Shown: in pieces, positions 25,314 to 35,802 of the stretch | Position numbering within the stretch: the stretch's first letter is position 1 | Layout of the letters: each line of letters begins with the position of its first letter | DNA from: Iris pallida | Lineage: Eukaryota; Streptophyta; Magnoliopsida; Asparagales; Iridaceae | Length of the DNA stretch: 64,000 nt | Assembly: GCA_029216955.1 (NCBI GenBank) | Contig: JANAVB010003400.1 | Coordinates: 11,869,359-11,933,358 of the forward strand | Direction: 5' to 3' | The notes under the pieces: model-generated | The model's input: only the letters and a program-made list of their open reading frames with translations | The model's database searches: none | Told to the model about the DNA's origin: nothing | Translations under genes and position numbers: made by a program

Positions 25314-26255
25314 CTAAGGAACTGTAAAATATGTTCCATCCACTCGGTACGAACTTCATTAACTTCTTGGAAAGTGTATTCTCCCTTTTTATTAAACTGT
25401 TTGTAAATAGGAAGGAAAAATAAAATGGTTTGTAATGTCATGATATTATATTCTAAATATACATGTCGGTTACAAAAAATATCACCTTTGGATTAAGTAA
25501 GCTTGGATCAGATGTGATCTCCTTCATATATCTTATCACATAGTACCCACAAACGACAAGGCCGATTTGTACAGGCGCCTAACCATAGAAAATTAACCAA
25601 AGTCCTTACAAACTTGTATTTATTTTTCATTTACATTAACAAGAGAGGAATATACTGTACCTTAATTGTTACCCAATTCATTTAAATTTTTTGACTTGAT
25701 TTTCCTTTTGAGCATGTAACATCCGAAGTCCACTATGCAAACTAAAGTGGAAAAATATTAATTATCATTATTAAAGCATCTAATTAGTACATTAACTGTA
25801 TTTGTGCCATCCATAAGATATGTTACAAATATTCATGCATGCCTTGTTATAATGTACTTAAGATCATCATTGATGCAACTCCTCAAAGAGTCCAGATAAT
25901 TACGCTCTCATTAGTGACATGTCAATGACAACCAAAACCCAATGAAAACTGTAACACTATATAGTACCAAGATATGTACAAGTTATCAAGTTAGTGAGAA
26001 TTTGTAGAAGAAAAATAAGTAAGAAATGTATTACCTAGGGTTGTATGGCAACAAAACATGTCGACTTTGTTTTCGAGAGATCAAACTGTTACAAATATGT
26101 CGTGCCCTTGCATCATGAGTTGCATAAAAGCCTTTTAACCCAAACGAAGAGACTAGTCTCGGATTAATGAAGGAAACATCCTCGACAGGGTTTAGGTCCT
26201 TCAAACCAATGTACAACAACCTATATATATAGTTTGCAGATTATTTAGATCAACT
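25314..26255 (-). pseudogene. Ulp1/C48-type cysteine protease domain of the CACTA gene
   Basis: Four exons are traceable. Exon 26219-26035 ends HVLLPYNP at a GTAATA donor. Exon ~25953-25855 reads HWVLVVIDM and then, in another frame, YLDSLRSCINDDLKYII. A small piece ends at 25662 (NWVTIK). Exon 25578-25486 reads APVQIGLVVCGYYVIRYMKE. The last exon 25396-25314 (EYTFQEVNEVRTEWMEHILQ) ends in TAG. The His (HWVL), Asp (LDSL) and Cys (CGYY) match the catalytic triad order of SUMO-type proteases, so the active-site residues survive although a frameshift separates His from Asp. Introns have GT-AG borders. This is the C-terminal module of the gene above, a known companion domain of plant CACTA and Mutator-like elements. 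Confidence 0.78.
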
Positions 26256-28766
26256 TATTAATGTAATAACAAAAATTTCAAAAGCAAAGTATTCATGTAC
26301 CTTATGTATATTTGGATGCAACTGACTGAGAAGGCATGCATTTTTATAAAATTTTCAAAATTCTCTTCGACAAGGCATGCAACTGTTGGGCTACCAAACA
26401 ATTCGACAGAAAATGGTACAAGAATTGAGGTTTTTTTCAATTATCAACCGTTGTACTAGTTTAGCAAAGCATTCCATTCTGGGCAAATTTTTGAATGACC
26501 TTGTAATTGTAGTGGAAGCCATTGTAGGAGTTTTAAATTTAGTTGGGGTCTTCGTTTGTTCATTGAGAGCTTCCTTGTCCACCTTGGATGCCTAAAATAC
26601 AACAAGATTTCAGAACAAAAATGTATAAGACAGAAATAATATAGTATTTATACAAGAGAAACTTTTAAATAAATATTGACTACCTCTCTAATTAGAGTAC
26701 CATGAAGAACTAAATCATTTGGCCAAAGTATGTGATATCCAACAGCATCCTTGACCTTAGTCAGATGGATATCTTGAGGTGGAATAGGATGCAACACATC
26801 CTCAATCAATGTCAATTCGATGGACACAATAACATTGGGGGCTTGTATTCCAAAATAGTTCCTTTGGCAACAATATTGTCGACGAAACTTACTGCGAATT
26901 GGCATTCTTCTACCTTACTAAACGAAAGCAAATAGAAAATTGCATGTCCCTTTATTACTTCTATTTTAGTACCATGTGGACTAGGATTTCAAAGAACAAA
27001 GGAACTGACATGTCCTTTGTTTTATTCTTCTCACAATCAGGTTTTGTTGTATCAACATCCATATCTTGATCAGTTTGGAAAGAAGATTTTGCACTTACAA
27101 CCTTTTCAGAAAAGTTAGAACTGGTATGATCAGAAAAGTTCAAACAAATATAAAGAAAGTATCCTACTTAGACATCCTATTTTTCCTGTAACTATCCTAC
27201 TTAGACATGAACATTTGCTATAGGATTTATGAGAAATAGTGATACTGTACTAATAATTTAGATGTACAAGTATGTAGGAAGAGGTAATATTATCATTTTA
27301 AACATTAATCTAAGCATAGTATGTAGTATTGGTCGATATCGATTCGGTATGGCATGTCCCGATCTGATACCGGCTGATACCAATATGGTGAATCAGTCCC
27401 AATCTTAAAAGGAGGATATATAACTAAGAACATGTAAAGAAAAAAGTTAAGAAAATACTATTGAATGATGGGCTGTTGGGCTATTGAATGTTGCATACAC
27501 TTTTCCATTTCCTATGAATCATTCATGTGAATAGAACAAATATTGAAAATAAACTAAAATAATATATTTCTATGTTTCAAATATTAAAAATCAAATATTG
27601 AAAGGGGATGAAATAAACCTGGTTCATAATCTTTGGCCTCCGCAATCCTTCGAAAGTAGAACTCGGTGCATTCATGGTAGGAATTAGAGGAATTGATACA
27701 GTTCCAACATTTTTTGAAAAGTTGGAACTGGTATCGGATAACGGCGTACCACAGAGACCTTGTGAAAGTTACTTATCATCTTATTTTTTCTTTTAATCTC
27801 ATCAAGCAACTTTTTTTTCTCCTCCTCCCAACCACTCAGAGCTTTAGGAGTGTTGAAATAAGATCTAAGGGTGACATATTTTCCCATGGCCGTAATACGA
27901 CCACTGTGCTCGGACCTCTCTATTATATAACTTAAAGCATCTACGTTTTGAGGAATGAACAGCTCTCTAGAACTTTTTTTTTCACTTCATCCTATGAAAA
28001 GAAGGAATTTATGTTAGCATCTTAATAAGAAGTTGTGTCAAAAGAATGAAAATGAAAATGAAAATAAAATACAATTTAAACTTGCTTACAATCTTATCCA
28101 CCATTACTTGTGTGACTGGATCCTATCGATGGAGCATCATCTTCTTCAGCATGTTCATTATCACCCCCTAGTATTTTTTTGTAGAACTGGTGCCTACATC
28201 TCGCTTTTGCTTCTTTCGAGCTAGCTTCCAAAAAGTACAGCGGTCTACTTGCTCCTCAGTATATGTACTATCTTTCTTCTGTTATTTAGGAAAACTCATT
28301 ATATAAAATGAACATTCTATAATATAATGACTTGAAATTCCAAGTGAAATATATAAAACTCATTATAATATTACTTACAATTTTTTCTCTTAAACTGGCA
28401 TATCCTTTTCCGCTTAGCCTATGGTTATATACATGCTTCCCTCTCCGGCTTTGTTGCTCTTATGGCCGGGTCTAAAATAACAATGGAATTTATTTTGATG
28501 GTAAGTAAGAATTTCTGCAGTTGCGTAGTTAAACATATCTAAGAGTACGATACCTAAAATTTGTTAGAAAAATGAGATGTCACAAACTTGGACCATTCAT
28601 TTTGATTGATAAAATCAAAGTTTTGAAGAGATTTTTTAAGAACTGCAAGGTTGTCCATATTTACAAGAATATAATCTGTCAATGTATACCAGAATTATTT
28701 TGATGCAACACCCATTGTTTGTATTAAATTTCTTTTGGCTTTTGGGTCGATGATAAAAGTTTGTTG
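25314..28766 (-). pseudogene. CACTA second gene: transposase_24-like region, DUF8039-like region and Ulp1-type protease, decayed
   Basis: Minus-strand coding blocks appear in the order known for plant CACTA accessory proteins. First: 28766-28570 (FIIDPKAKR, WYTLTDYILVNMDNLAVLKK, FINQNEWSKFV). Then 28470-28390 (SRRGKHVYNHRLSGKGYASL) and about 28290-28150 (TYTEEQVDRCTFWKLARKK), matching a PF03004-type region. Then 27900-27760 (GKYVTLRSYFNTP and a Lys-rich coiled-coil-like stretch). Then 26860-26690 (NVIVSIELTLIEDVLHPIPP, VGYHILWPNDL), like the DUF8039 block. Then 26540-26290 (LPRMECFAKLVQRLI, SVELFGSPTVACLVEE, CIQIYIR). Finally an Ulp1 protease domain. Frameshifts and stops interrupt several blocks. 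The 5' part is cut off by Sirevirus D. Role: probably host-interaction or DNA-binding help for transposition. Family calls rest on block order. Confidence 0.75.
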
Positions 28767-29729
28767 TGTAGGATCCATGGCACCTCTAGAGGGGGTGAAT
28801 AAAGTACATCAAAAAATATTTACCAATTTAAAAACTAAGCAGGTGAAGCAAATATATAAATAAACTTAAATGCAATGAAGTAAAGCAATAAGTGGAGGCA
28901 AGAAAGCAATACGAAAACACCAAGATTTATACTGGTTTCCCTCTGAGAGGACTAGTCCAGTTCACGAGAACTTTTGCTCGCTATAATCTACAATTTTGAA
29001 TAGAGATTACATCGCATGCTTTACTCCGAAGAATACGCCAACTTCAACACCATCGTATTTTTCTTTGAAGCCCACGATCAAACTTCAAAACACCTTTATA
29101 AGAAAAGCTTTTATACCCAAGCTTGTACAACTCGAATACTCCTAATCGAAAACCACCGACACTAGAAGAATGGGAGTTGTCTTGGAGATTTGAAGATTCA
29201 AGCTTTGTAAAATAGATAGGAAGCTTAGGAATAGATAGAGAAGATGGAGATTGAATGCGTGATTGGAAATAACAAAATTTTCTCTATTGATAGGAATTTT
29301 TGAGATAGAGTTCGGGCAGAACTCGGTTAGGGCAACGTTCATAATTTTGAACATTTGAGATCCAAAAGACTAGGGAATGCTGCTGACCAGGAGTGATCCT
29401 AGGGGACCGAGTTCGGTCCGAGTTCGGCCATAACTCAGGCCGAGTTTAGTTGCTAGGGTTTCATGGTCATTTGATTTGGTTTGGCTTTTGGATATTGGTT
29501 TGGTTTGGGGTCAGGGATTGGATTGGTTTGGTTTTAGATCAGGATTGAACTTCTAAATGCCGGTGATGCCGACGCACAACTTTTCTAGACTCAATAAAAG
29601 AAAAATATAGAATAATGTAAGAAAAACTAGTAGATATAAAATCTGCGATTTTTTGTTTCTTTTTATATCAAGCCCAGAGTTTTAAGTCAATTATCGAAAT
29701 CAGTTTGACCATGGCTAAATGGGCTAACA
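28767..29729 (-). mobile_element. Sirevirus D, 3' LTR (963 bp, minus strand)
   Basis: The LTR runs TGTAGGATCC at 28767 to GGGCTAACA at 29729. On the minus strand it starts TGTTAGCCC and follows a polypurine tract (29730-29745). It shares the AGAGGGGGTGAATA, TATACTGG and GAGGACTAGTCCAG blocks with the LTRs of Sirevirus E but is clearly a different subfamily. The TATA box found in E (CTATTTATAG on the plus strand) reads CTATTGATAG here, about 29281-29290. Five bases before it, TGTTG (28762-28766), should be the target duplication; the matching copy lies past the window. It interrupts an exon of the CACTA gene. Confidence 0.85.
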
Positions 29730-30313
29730 ATCTCCCCCATTTTGATAATTTGACAAAACTACGATTGATACTTAAGAAGTTGTTCAGCTCGGTTCGGAAG
29801 AAAAGTTGATGCGCTTGATCCGTTACCGAAGGTACGATAGTAGCCTTGGCCTTAAATATTGGTATAATATATTTGCTCCCCCGTAATGTACGGTCAAGTC
29901 TTTTTACTCCCCCGTAACAAAACATATAGGCTGAATATCTGTAAAAGTCTAGACAGACAAGAACTCCAAATTTTTTTTTTGAGTATAACTTCAAAACTAT
30001 AGTCATAACTTTTTACGCATTAAGTATCGATCATATTACTCCCCTGTTTTGTCACATAAGCAAAATGATGTAATCAAATTAATAGCAGTACTCAGCACAA
30101 TCTAGATTAGAGCCAAATATTAACATTAAACATTAAAGAATGCACAATGCTAAAAAAGTTAATACAGATATAAACTGAAATAGATAGAGTTCATACAACT
30201 AGTCAAGTAAATTGAAACTGATAATGCTTGAAAGAAGCATTTATTACTAATACATTGTCATAAAAAAAATTAAAAACATAACTAGTGGTGGTCTATCACG
30301 AGGGAACATATCC
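29730..30313 (-). mobile_element. Sirevirus D polypurine tract and 3' non-coding region
   Basis: ATCTCCCCCATTTTGATAATTTGACAAA at 29730-29757 is the reverse complement of a polypurine tract and closely matches the one of element E at 38274. The rest up to the env-like fragment is AT-rich with several TACTCCCCCGT words. No gene was seen. Confidence 0.8.
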
Positions 30314-30586
30314 TCAATCATCATCCTCATCATCATTATCATCAGCACCTGCCACCCTGGAAGGACCAGTCTTAATAGATCGGTTGGGATCATAACGGGC
30401 AGCAGCAGGGTCAAAGTATCGTTGAGCCTCTAGATCATCAATACGATACCCGTCTAGTGGGATCATGAACCTAGGAATAGGACCACTAGGGTTGTCAGTA
30501 AGACTGTATGACATATCCCACATAGAGTTGGATATGGCCTAAAGCTGAAAGGTGGTACGAAAGTCCATGGACCGAAACTGATCCAT
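30314..30586 (-). pseudogene. Sirevirus D env-like ORF, C-terminal fragment
   Basis: The minus-strand frame from 30586 to 30314 ends in an acidic tail (DDNDDEDDD) and stop. It is interrupted by a TAG near 30541. It lines up with the C-terminal half of the env-like product of Sirevirus E: an FR..T..Q..SNS segment, then I-P-R, GYR.(D/E)D, a YF.P motif and an Arg-rich patch. The homology is weak but collinear. The left part of the ORF is cut off at 30586-30587 by the gypsy LTR. Position just downstream of pol, next to the 3' LTR, is where Sireviruses such as SIRE1 carry an env-like gene. Function of these proteins is not established. Confidence 0.6.
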
Positions 30587-31429
30587 AGTCACACCCATTT
30601 TTCTATTTAGGGGTATTTTGTTAATTGTAAATTCTTTTGATTATTTTAATATATTATATTATTGGTGTAGTGATTTTTAGCCTTTTGATAGTATAGCCTT
30701 GGTGCAACCTAGTCTAGTAACTCATCATGAATTAGTGACTTAGTAATATGATTAGTTAGGGTTAGAAATCCTATTCTAGTTAGTTTCAGGTTAGGAGCTA
30801 ATTAGTATGTTGATTAGGGGCTAGTTAGAAACTTCTTTTTAATTAATATTTTATTTTAACCATAGAAAGAGGCCCAAGCCCAACCATTAGGAAACCCTAG
30901 CCCATTCATGTGTGGCCGGCCAAACTAGGTCAAGGGAGGAGTATTTAATATCTCCTATTGAGAATTCTTCTCCTTTTCATTTCCTTTTTCTCCTGGCAAA
31001 ACCTAAGTAAGTATTCCTTCTATTTTTCTTATTTCTTCTTCTTTTAAACCCTACTCTTTTGCATTAGGTTTTGATCTTTGTTTATAAATTATGAATGGTG
31101 AGAAAATTCAGAATTGAAGTGCATTAGAGTTTTGGAGCCGCAAGGAGGATCTACACAATTAGATCTTTATATAGGAATTCATCTCAATAGGTAATCTCTC
31201 GAAAACTTTATAATTTCATGAATTTTTCTCGTAGATGCATCCATCAAGGTGTCCCCTAGCTGTAGGATGAGTTTCGTAGGAATTTGTATTAATTTGGTGT
31301 CCGTATCGGACACATATCAGTGTTCTTGTATTGGTGTTTGATGAAATGCCACAAAGGAATTTTTGTTCGTAATTTTGAAATCCATTTGAATAGGATTGTA
31401 GACCTACATGTGTGTTTTCATTTTCCCAG

Positions 31430-31960
31430 GCACTGAGCATCGTGTCGTATCATTTTTGTGTCCCAATTTGGACAGGACACGCTGTACGAGCCCCCGCGCG
31501 CGTGCCCTGCTGATCGGGTGGCAGTGCGCAGTGTCTGTGCCACTTGGACATGCAAAACTTGGTGTATGACTTGGGGACATGGCTGACACATCAGCCCCCA
31601 AGTGCCATGTCATCTCGTTTCGTGTCAGACTCACAAATCTAGCTATACTGATTTCACACAGACACGCGTGCGCGGTTCAGTCGCGTTTGATACGCGTCTC
31701 GTGCGACACGAGGACACGTCGTGGTCATGTTTCAGGGTGTCGACCTTCTAACCCTATACCCTTACTAGGACTGTGCACGAGCTTGACTCGTCTCAAGCCC
31801 TGTGTCGTGTCCACGAGACACGAACACGCCTGTACGACAGGGTCTGTAAAGACTGTGTCTGTGCGGGTATTTTAGTGTTTTTGATGGTTTGGACACTTCG
31901 TGTCCTACTGCGTCGACACGATACACCCTGTAGGACACACACACATGTACACGACATGAT
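31430..31960 (+). repeat. GC-rich, CpG-dense block of GACACG/CGTGTC words in LTR 1
   Basis: Within otherwise AT-rich LTR DNA, this 530-base block is full of CGTGTC, GACACG, GCGCGC and ACACGTCG words in both orientations. It recurs in LTR 2 at 55600-56110. Density of CpG and CHG sites makes it a candidate methylation target or promoter-proximal island. Many overlapping reading frames here are by-products. Confidence 0.7.
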
Positions 31961-32984
31961 CTCGACCCTTAATTTGGTTTTAATTAGGTTTTCAAAATAA
32001 TTTTGATTGTTATCGAGCCCTTCGGCTGATACACTGTTCGAATGGGTAATTGTAGGAATTAAATAGATTTTTTATTGTTAAAAACGTAATTACATGTTAG
32101 ATTATATGCTGTAGAATGTGTAGAAGTATCTGAGATTCATATGAGTTAGTTAATTTTGATTTTGGCTCATTATCGAGTTTATGATACTGTGATACACTAA
32201 CAGTTTAGCACTGTTTTGAATTTCCTGAAATTATTCACAGATGCATACCTGAGAACCATAATGAAGTCTGAATTGTAGGTACATATATGTTAAACTAAAA
32301 TGTATCCATATTTGTATATGTCATGTATCTCTTCCTCTATATTTACCTACATTATCTCTATCTCCATATTTATATATGTTATATATAAATGCATCCATAC
32401 ATATATGTTTTAACTAAGAATTCAATGCACTGTTAACCTGAGTTTAACCCTCACTTATATACTAGCACACATTGACACTAAATGCCATTCATGTGACACT
32501 TCATTTACATTGGTCGTTTACCTACCTATATATATAATGTGATATATATATACAAAGTGCATAGGATAATACTTATGTAGAGAAGACCTTACTTGAACAG
32601 GGCCTATTTTATAGGCTTGTACCATTGTATCCTTGAGTTCTAAGGAGACAGACAACACAGTTAGAGAAAGTAAATGAGTCATGTATGTTGTATATATATG
32701 TTATATATTTTGATATTATATGTAATAGTATGATGGCTTATAGGGTTCTATAGGGTAGTATGGCCTAGTATGACATTCCTATATGCTATTGACATTACAC
32801 ACATTTAAAACAATTGTTATGTGGGCATATATGATTGTCATTGCCAAGCTCACATTACATTATATGTATATATATCCACTTATGTGTGTGATTGCTTGGT
32901 TTGACATTGTACTTGTGTTTGTGTACTAGTATAGGCTTGGTTAGGCCTAGTGAGACTTGTTGGACTAGGATTTGGCTTAGTTAA

Positions 32985-33055
32985 CCTAGCTTGACTTTAT
33001 AAGTTGACCAGAGTTGACCAAGGGTTAACTTTGACCTAGAAGGACCTAGAATTAT
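32985..33055 (+). promoter_or_regulatory. W-box-like cluster in LTR 1
   Basis: TTGACT, TTGACC, TTGACC and TTGACC fall within about 65 bases, and the same block is found at 57198-57250 in LTR 2. It corresponds in position to the larger cluster in the long-LTR element (2752-2880). Confidence 0.35.
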
Positions 33056-33694
33056 TTAGAGTGCATTGTAGGCTATTCTTATTTCATGTTAGACATGTTG
33101 TGACCTGTTTTGCTCTAAATAGGACTCAGATACTCCAGCTCAGACTCATATTCTCATCAGACAGCCAGGATATCAGGCGAGTACATTCTCTGACCGTTTC
33201 ATACTTGTTAGGAATTATATTATTGTCATAGTTTAATTTACTTGAAGCTGACACGACATTATCACGGATTAGTACTATATGGATCTTTACATGAGATGTT
33301 ATCTCCCTCGGGTGCATCGAATACATCGTGTCATGTGCTTTTCACGAACATCATGTATTCTGTGGACTCTTATTTTTCATGTATACTCATGTGCTCTCAT
33401 GTACTCTCATGATTTCATGAGCTTCATGTATAAACTATCATGTACAATAACATAACCTGTTTAGATCCTTGTGTATTGATTGGGGCATGGGGGAGTAGAA
33501 ATAGTCATGTGAACAATTCCAAAGTAGTGTAATCATGTACGAACTCTTTAGTGTAATCATGTGCAAATCAAGCCGTTCAAATGTCTATCTTGTACTCTAA
33601 ATCACATAGTCACTTATAATTCTCTATTATCATATATAGATAGATTGTTTATCAGTTTTTTTCTTCTTTTCATGCTTATTTCTTACAGCGTTTC

Positions 33695-33910
33695 ATGTAT
33701 CTTAGCCTATCACATGCTTTATATTTCCTGTCAAGATATGAACTGCGTGAAATGTATTGTGCTCATTCCCGTCCTGATTGGACTGTTGAAAATATTACAG
33801 GTGATACGGAGGAGTTCTGTCCGACATATTATGGCACAGGCTTAGATGACAATGGTGACTTGGACCCTCAGGAGGATCCTACAGTTGCTGAAGACTTGCC
33901 TATTGTCTAG
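33695..33910 (+). other. Conserved 71-codon ORF in LTR 1
   Basis: An ATG-to-TAG frame of 71 codons with an acidic C-terminal half (DLDPQEDPTVAEDLPIV end). LTR 2 keeps the same length and both termini at 57903-58118 with seven residue changes. No family is recognised. An overlapping 94-codon frame is also open in both LTRs, so conservation by recent common origin is enough to explain it. I do not claim a gene. Confidence 0.25.
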
Positions 33911-34245
33911 ATTAGATTTCTAGACTAGTTTTCCCTTTGTTGTCTTATTTGTGTACTTTCAACTTCTGGATATTGATAGATGTTGTATATTCAGATATTA
34001 CTCTCATTTGTAGCTGGTTGGAGATTACTCTTTTATCTTATCTTTACATCTATTCTCGTTATTCTACCTTAGATGCTGTGATTGAGTTGTACCTTATATT
34101 GTCCTCCTTTTGGAGTGTATCTTATTGTACATGTATGGTTATTGCTAGATGATGTGACCTAGGACAGCGTTCTACCGCCGACACTGCGGCGTAGGCTGGA
34201 CGTACCCACTTCTCGTGCCCTTACACTGGGTACGGGTCGTGACAC

Positions 34246-34274
34246 GTTTTTAGTGGTGGCCCATGCAGGTCCAG
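34246..34274 (+). other. Putative primer-binding region of gypsy copy A
   Basis: TTTTTAGTGGTGGCCCATG lies 2 nt after LTR 1. It is not the canonical initiator-Met complement TGGTATCAGAGC, but element C has TGGTTTTAGTGGTGGCCC directly abutting its LTR, which matches that complement at 8 of 12 positions. A diverged PBS is likely. Confidence 0.4.
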
Positions 34275-34485
34275 TCGCAACTAGTACGATTTCGTAACGG
34301 TACTCGTATAGAGTATCGTTATAGCCTGCAGTATGATATAGGATATTAGTTAAGGTACTCAATCACATTAGGAAAACTTTTATCAAATTCTTGCTGCTAA
34401 TTTCCTTCTTTTGAAATGAACTGTCCTCCTTTGATTATATCGTTTCCTTCTCAGTAATTGATTCTTGTTTTGATCTGTCTTCAGG

Positions 34486-35790
34486 ATGGTGGAGACATGA
34501 TCGCAGCACTCTGGTCAAAGGGATACTGCTGAGAGGTCTACCACTTCTCGCCCGACTCCGCAGGGCCCTGGGAACACAACACCTCTTGTTCCAGCTCAGG
34601 TGGGACCGTCTGCAACTTTTGGGGGTGCTCCTCCACCGGTTCCGAGGACTACTCCAGGGGTTCAGAGGATGCCACCACCACCACCTTAGGGGACAGTTGA
34701 TATGGGGTAGTTTTTTACCTTCATGCAGCATATAATGGAGACTCAGTGATGCCAGGCAGAGGATATGAGGCAGGGCATTGACAATGTCCATCAGTTAGCC
34801 ATGGTGGCAGTAGAGAAGGTGACTGCCCAACCACAGGAAGGGCAGATACAGCCGTACCAGTCGAGGACTCCGGGCATTCAGGATTTCCAGAAGATGCGGC
34901 CGCGAGACTTTAAGGGTACCGAGGGTATCCTATATGTCGACGACTGGATCGAGCATATAGAGGAGATCTTCCGTCTCGCGGAGATACCAGCTAGGCTTCA
35001 AATAGAAGCAGCGGACAGCCAGATGCAGAACCTTACCTGCACATGGTACTAGGCCGACCCAGGGTTCGTACACAGGGGTAGACTTGGGAGGCTTTCAAGA
35101 AGCTCTTCAAGGAGAAGTTCTTCCCTGATACAGCACTTAGCGCCTTGGAGACGCAGTTCGAAAATCTGGTCCAGGGGAACCAGACAGTAGAGGAGTACAT
35201 TGGAGAGTTCTGCTGTCTGGGCAGATTTGTGGAGGGCCTGAGCGAGACAGCGAAGGCTAGGAGATTCAGGAAGGGCTTGATTAAGGAAGTCAAGTCCTTG
35301 ACCAAGAGCAACAGAAATGCTACTTTTGAGGAGATTTTGACGGGAGCTATGGCAGCGAAGGACGACCTCGAACTGAAACTGAATAGAGGTCATGATTCAT
35401 ATAGAGCCAGCGGCAGTGGAGGCCAGGCCAAGAGGCCCCATTATCAGCAGCAGCATCAGCACAAGCCATTCCAGTAGCAGCAGTTCCAGAGTCAGGGTCG
35501 TACACCTTTTCAGTAGAAGCAGATACAGCAGGCACCTAGACAGCAGCAAGTCAGCAGTTGTACTTTTTACAAGAAACCAGGACATATGTAGAATGTGCAG
35601 GAAGAGGCTAGGCAAGTGCCGCCTTTGTGGTTCAGTGGAGCACCAGCTGAGGGACTGTCCCATGTCTTTGGGACGTACAGCTCAGGGAGCAGGAGCCAAG
35701 GCTCCGACAGGGCAGCAGAAGGGACCATTGTCGACCTAGCAGCAGAAGTTTACCCAGCACCAGCAGCAGACCAGAGGAGGTCAGCAGGGG
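34486..35790 (+). pseudogene. Gypsy copy A gag (capsid and nucleocapsid), broken
   Basis: Gag forms the virus-like particle in which reverse transcription occurs. The start ATG is at 34486, matching 58695 in copy B. The N-terminus is Pro/Gln-rich. A retrotransposon gag core follows (RPRDFKGTEG at ~34898, FKKLFKEKFFP at ~35094, YIGEFCCLGRF, LTKSNRNATFEEIL). A Gln-rich linker and two CCHC zinc-knuckle regions then run to about 35660. In A the first knuckle has lost cysteines (CTFYKKPGHM then stop). Stops: TGA 34498, TAG 34687, TAG 35050, TAG 35475 and others. There are also indels. Copy B shows the sense codon at most of these places. No function expected. Confidence 0.8.
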
Positions 35791-35802
35791 CGAGCCTTCG
35801 CC

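Larger units (their letters stand above)
23072..28766 (-). mobile_element. CACTA (En/Spm-type) transposon, end nearest the 3' side of its second gene; continues beyond nested insertions
   Basis: It begins CACTACAAGAAAAAGGG at 23072, the classic plant CACTA terminus. A dense set of CTTGACGG/CCGTCAAG subterminal repeats follows to about 23420. A decayed minus-strand gene with CACTA-type domains starts at 28766 or further right and ends at 25314. The element is cut at 28767 by Sirevirus D, in the middle of an exon. The rest, including the other terminus and any main transposase gene, must lie beyond the stack of insertions, past 64000. The 3-bp target duplication therefore cannot be checked. Confidence 0.85.
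30587..34244 (+). mobile_element. Tekay-like Ty3/gypsy chromovirus, LTR 1 (3658 bp)
   Basis: Start (A/T)GTCACACCC at 30587, end GTCGTGACA at 34244. The first base differs from the usual T. It matches LTR 3 (63543 onward) from its first bases and LTR 2 (55122-58452) from about base 410 onward. Inside are a GC-rich block (31430-31960), a W-box-like cluster (32990-33050) and the conserved 3' end shared with the long-LTR element at 1-10025. It was inserted into the env-like gene of Sirevirus D. Left target duplication would be the bases just before 30587 (CCATA or similar); the partner lies outside. Confidence 0.9.

Noticed and set aside
27340..27420. Palindrome-like GGTATCGG/GATACCGG words
   Set aside because: They look like a common dispersed plant repeat within an intron of the CACTA gene, with no terminal repeats or duplication visible.
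31404..32000. Overlapping reading frames of 70-100 codons on both strands
   Set aside because: They lie in a CpG-rich LTR block where stop codons are rare by composition, and no family motifs are visible.
35392..35739. Frames in other phases over gag of copy A (and 59603-59830 in copy B)
   Set aside because: Shadow translations of the Gln-rich linker and zinc-knuckle region.
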